DNA of 64,000 bases, from NCBI RefSeq assembly GCF_019097595.1, contig NC_080718.1, positions 17,188,657 to 17,252,656 on the forward strand. Reading direction: 5' to 3'. Of the stretch, positions 61,301-64,000 are shown in pieces. Each line of letters opens with the position of its first letter. The stretch's first letter is position 1. The stretch comes from Hemibagrus wyckioides (taxonomy: Eukaryota > Chordata > Actinopteri > Siluriformes > Bagridae). The translations under genes and the position numbers were made by a program. The notes under the pieces are model-generated. The model saw only the letters and a program-made list of their open reading frames with translations, was not told the DNA's origin and did not search any database.

Positions 61301-61505
61301 ATCTCTAATGCAAACGGGCATGAAGTGAAGTAAGCATGCTTGGAGCTGAGTGTTTGCTGTATGAGAACTGTGAAGTGTGTGTGTATGTGTTTTACGAATG
61401 GATGACCCACCTGTGGCACCTGCGCATGACCTGGAGCTCCTCTTCCAGTTTGTGCCCAAGTTCTACAGCAATATCCCTCTCTCTCTGTACAGCCTCCAGT
61501 TCTGA
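51876..61505 (-). CDS. mipol1: Mirror-image polydactyly 1 (Mipol1), 3' part of gene
   Basis: Gene-level span of the three recognised exons 61411-61505, 56432-56635 and 51876-51942, with introns of about 4.8 and 4.5 kb. The spliced reading frame stays open across both junctions and gives about 121 residues of C-terminal coiled coil. Mipol1 is a coiled-coil protein; its human counterpart was named from a translocation patient with mirror-image polydactyly and its precise role is poorly known. The match rests on ERDIAVELGHKLEEELQVMR, TQLRVAQESEREATEKVHK and the C-terminal LERLVDVLRKKVGTG. Upstream exons lie beyond the window's right edge or are too short to spot. A weak upstream candidate is 61760-61812. 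The gene converges on foxa1. Confidence 0.88.
51949..51975. repeat. (GA)n microsatellite acting as splice pyrimidine tract
   Basis: On the minus strand this is (CT)n ending directly in GTGCAG, the acceptor of the mipol1 terminal exon. Confidence 0.85.
53581..53700 (+). mobile_element. Eroded tRNA-derived SINE
   Basis: TGGCTATGATGGTTCAGTAG and CTTTTGGGCCCTTGAGCAAG followed by GCCACCAACCTTAATC recall the SINE family at 15360 and 19569. It is heavily diverged. Confidence 0.4.
54190..54830. promoter_or_regulatory. GC-rich, repeat-free block in the last mipol1 intron
   Basis: About 640 bp much less AT-rich than its flanks, open in several frames on both strands (54223-54456, 54432-54719, 54527-54760), with no splice sites or known domain. 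High information content inside an intron next to foxa1 suggests an enhancer or a non-coding exon. This is inferred from composition only. Confidence 0.35.
55311..55345. repeat. (GA)n microsatellite
   Basis: Seventeen GA units, inside the last mipol1 intron. Confidence 0.9.
55835..56215. mobile_element. Degraded DNA-transposon relic
   Basis: Starts near CTATTCTGATTGGTCAGAATG and contains CTTTGTATCTGTTAGTATGT and GACAAGTTGTGTGGGCAGAA; text of this kind recurs in fish genomes as a short non-autonomous element. The ends are not resolved. Confidence 0.4.
56229..56276 (-). mobile_element. LINE 3' tail (reverse copy of the 13944-14170 family)
   Basis: On the minus strand it reads GCAATTTCCCTCTGGTTTTA, then ATAAAGTGCTTCGAATCTTG and a short repeated tail, as in the insertion at 13944-14170. 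Confidence 0.65.
56432..56635 (-). CDS. mipol1: mipol1 internal coding exon (204 bp)
   Basis: Minus-strand acceptor TTTTTGTCTCAG, exon of 204 bases (phase 2 in, phase 2 out), donor GTAAGT. Encodes about 67 residues with a Ser/Lys-rich start (DESSKKDTPCLSSS) and a coiled-coil end (LQSRVQNLTSELQSTQTQLR, ESEREATEKVHK). The end aligns with human MIPOL1 QLQHAREASQVANEKVQK. Confidence 0.9.
57760..58140. promoter_or_regulatory. Candidate conserved non-coding element in mipol1 intron
   Basis: Repeat-free sequence with TTCTAATTAGTTTCAGAGAG, GGCAATCAATTCTGATGTGA and TTGTTTAATTAAATGCAAAC (homeodomain- and POU-like sites). Located between mipol1 exons, where mammalian FOXA1 enhancers are known. Inference only. 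Confidence 0.3.
60320..60665. other. Repeat-free stretch open on both strands; possible conserved non-coding element
   Basis: Open frames at 60358-60663 (+) and 60321-60614 (-) overlap almost completely. Neither shows a domain, and no splice site fits the mipol1 frame. Low repeat content may mean constraint. Confidence 0.25.
61411..61505 (-). CDS. mipol1: mipol1 internal coding exon (coiled coil)
   Basis: Donor on the minus strand is CACAG|GTGGGT; acceptor is GATTCAG before TCA at 61505, or alternatively GTGTAG before ATT at 61511 (adds Ile-Gln, same frame). Encodes SELEAVQRERDIAVELGHKL, then EEELQVMRRCH and a split Ser codon. It aligns with human MIPOL1 LSMQQARETAVQQYKKLEEE. The last two bases combine with T of the next exon. 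Confidence 0.85.
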
Positions 61506-61759
61506 CTGAATCTACACACAGTAGTATGGGTTTTAAAACAATGCTCATTAATGCAATATCAAGTCAATAACTAAATTAGCTATTTATTAGTTAGCTGGTT
61601 ATAAAATAATAAAGAGACAATTCCTCTTATTAAGATCAGTCTGAAGTATAATTGAATATTGCTGATAATTACACACTGCACTGAATCAGTTTCACTTAAG
61701 AACCATGACAGTGTTGATAATACCACTTTATGGACTGTAATTTGATTACACACATGTAC

Positions 61760-61812
61760 CTCTCTTATCTCAACTGCCAATTTTAATTGCTCATTGAGAA
61801 CGGACGGTGGAA
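61760..61812 (-). CDS. mipol1: Possible further upstream mipol1 exon
   Basis: The minus-strand segment reads PPSVLNEQLKLAVEIRE and ends at a phase-0 GAG|GTACAT donor, which would join correctly to 61411-61505. The acceptor is poor (no pyrimidine tract) and similarity to other Mipol1 proteins is weak. Confidence 0.25.
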
Positions 61813-62330
61813 CTCAGCTGCGCTACCTCTGCTGCCAAAAATCTTTCCCCATGTAACTCTCTCTATCTCACACACACACACGCGCACACACACACACATC
61901 CTTTCATTCATTCCCTTCCTCTCACTCACACACGGTGAGGAACTCACTCCAAGGGGGATCTAATTCACTCTATTGTCTTCCCATTCAGCACCTACTCAGA
62001 GACAGCATGTTGGGTGACACAGGCTGCAGGGGAGGCTGGGTAAACACTGTCCCCTGCTTAAACCTGACCAGTACTAAAGCTCCTGCTAATGACCAGCCGT
62101 TGAAAACGGATCCATTGTTGGTCTCACCCTCCCAACAGCTGGGAGCGCAGGGATAGACAATGGAGGTTGTCTAAACAAACACAACAACCTGCCCTACTGT
62201 AAATGCCTGCGATTGACTAACTATCTCTATGATGAGAGGAAGGGGGGGCGGGCGGGAGGAGAGGAAGAACAGAGCATGAGACAGACAAAGGTGAAAGGGT
62301 CAAAAATTTATTATATATAATAAATTTATT

Positions 62331-62333
62331 ATA

Positions 62334-62415
<82 letters not shown>
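62331..62415. repeat. (AT)n microsatellite
   Basis: About 85 bp of AT alternation, preceded by a TTATATATAATAAATTTATT palindrome. Confidence 0.95.
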
Positions 62416-62419
<4 letters not shown>

Positions 62420-63149
62420 GGTTGTTACAAAAGGCATTAGAAATGTGTTTTATTGTTACAGTGAGAGTTGGAGTGTACAGATGATCTAAATTTCCCCTGT
62501 GTTGTACAATATGGGATTGGTGAATGGGATTCTCTGAGCCTTATCTTCAGACTAAAGGAATACTGTATTACTCCATACACTTAGAGTGATAACACACTGG
62601 GCTTAACCTGCAATCCTGTCGTGTACAGACTTCCCCAGTAGGATTTCAGCATTCACATAATTATAAAAGCTGTAGCTTATGTTGCATTTCACTACAGCAT
62701 TTCATTTTAGAAAAAAAAAACAACGCCCAGTATCAGTGTTCACTGTCAATGACGTGTCACAAATATGCACCGCATGTCATATAAGCTATCACATCACATG
62801 CAATTTAAGTATACATTCGTATCTACATTCTTTCTTTAAAAAAGAACCCAACAACTATTTAGCTGTTAGTTTTATTTTCAAAAAGGTTCAAAAAGGAAAA
62901 AGCTGGCATGTGTTGTGGAGTTGCAGAATGACTGCTGTATAGTGAACGCTATAAACACCTTTGCCCTAAGTGCCTGCAGCTTCTGCCATTGAAGCCCAAT
63001 CGTTCTAATTACTGGAGTGCAGGTCTCACAAGTCAAAGCGAACATCAAAAAGACGCTAACCTCTAAAGTCAATATGTACTTTTCTCCAACAGGGAGCGGA
63101 GCTCAACTTCAAAGCCGGATTCTTTTAATCATATGTATTTTATCGGCAT

Positions 63150-63420
63150 TCATTATAATATTATCCAAATGAGGTCCACAGAGTGGCGTTTTAACCGGGA
63201 GAGATTACTCCGTGTAAAGGAGAGTGGCTGCCTTGACCTTTAGGGGAGGCTGCTGGGTAGGGCAGTGCTGGGCAGAGCATGGCCTTTCGGCCCCAGTGGG
63301 GAGAGTCAGCAGTGTCACACACCATCAGCGGTGCTGCACTCTGAGAGCTAACCTGGTTCATTGCTTATTTACTAATCAATCATCCTCTCTAATGTAGAGA
63401 TGAGGTTTACCTATGGTCAT
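63150..63420. promoter_or_regulatory. Candidate conserved block near the right edge
   Basis: Repeat-free, GC-richer stretch (GAGAGTGGCTGCCTTGACCT, GGCAGAGCATGGCCTTTCGG) inside the presumed mipol1 intron. No frame with splice sites was found. Could be an enhancer. Confidence 0.25.
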
Positions 63421-64000
63421 TGCAATTTGATAACATTTACTCTACACAGATTCTAAAATGCAGAATCACCAGAGAGTTCACAAGACAGGGTCTGAGGGAG
63501 TCTTGTGTGATCACTGTGTGGCCGTCAGTGCTCTGAGAGAAAAGCTGCAGAGCAAACACAGGTGGTTCAGGGCAAGGGCAAAGCCCTCAACAACAGCCTG
63601 CTTCTACTGACCTCTGCAGCCACTTCAAGCCCATTCTCAACCCCCACACCCACTCCACCCTAAGCATTTAGAGCTCCCTGAAGCCTCTCTCACACACACA
63701 CATGCGCACACACACACACACTTGGTACAGACCTCCGAAATGGCTGCTGAACAGGTTCTGTACAGATGCTAAGGTAAAGGAGAGATGTAATAAGAGATAA
63801 CCAAGCGAATAGCCTCAGGTTTTCTCCAACTGAAACTCAAAGTGACAATTTCTTGGCGAGTAACCTGCTTACTTTGCGAAATATAGTATAATAACATCCT
63901 GCCATCTGTCAATTTTCTTATTCCTTGTTCCATAATTACAAAAAAAATTACAGTTAACAGTGTTAACGATATGAGTGACAGTTTAAAACCTACCTCTTAA

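Overview
The window is vertebrate nuclear DNA, almost certainly from a teleost fish. Genes are sparse, coding exons are split by AT-rich introns, microsatellites are long, and the interspersed repeats are of kinds I know from fish genomes (Tc1-like transposons, tRNA-derived SINEs, LINE 3' ends, short inverted-repeat elements). A catfish or related ostariophysan would fit the repeats, but I cannot fix the species.

The genes match one known vertebrate block, the human 14q21 order CLEC14A - SSTR1 - TTC6 - FOXA1 - MIPOL1, with the same relative orientations. They are: clec14a (20857-22047, +), sstr1 (23400-24494, -), a second clec14a (27790-28980, +), foxa1 (exons 43881-43952 and 44843-46087, +) and the 3' end of mipol1 (-). 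Three mipol1 exons were found by reading splice sites: 61411-61505, 56432-56635 and 51876-51942. The two clec14a copies flank sstr1. I found no convincing ttc6 exon where that gene would be expected.

Region by region: 1-20.6 kb is gene-free and holds repeats, including a nested transposon cluster at 12.6-15.3 kb. 20.6-29.1 kb is the clec14a / sstr1 / clec14a cluster. 29.1-43.6 kb is gene-poor. It holds a LINE end, AT-rich arrays, and at 35.4-37.9 kb an unusual structure: a broken SAMD3-like gene between two arrays of a 10-bp minisatellite and an exact 33-bp inverted repeat. 43.6-46.3 kb is foxa1. 46.3-64 kb is the foxa1-mipol1 interval and mipol1 introns, with several stretches that look like conserved regulatory DNA.

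The genes do not form one pathway. Clec14a is an endothelial C-type-lectin receptor, Sstr1 an inhibitory GPCR, Foxa1 a pioneer transcription factor and Mipol1 a coiled-coil protein. Their linkage is probably kept by shared long-range regulation, particularly foxa1 enhancers inside mipol1 introns; this is inference. The most interesting points are the mosaic, gene-conversion-like divergence of the two clec14a copies and the 35.4-37.9 kb structure.
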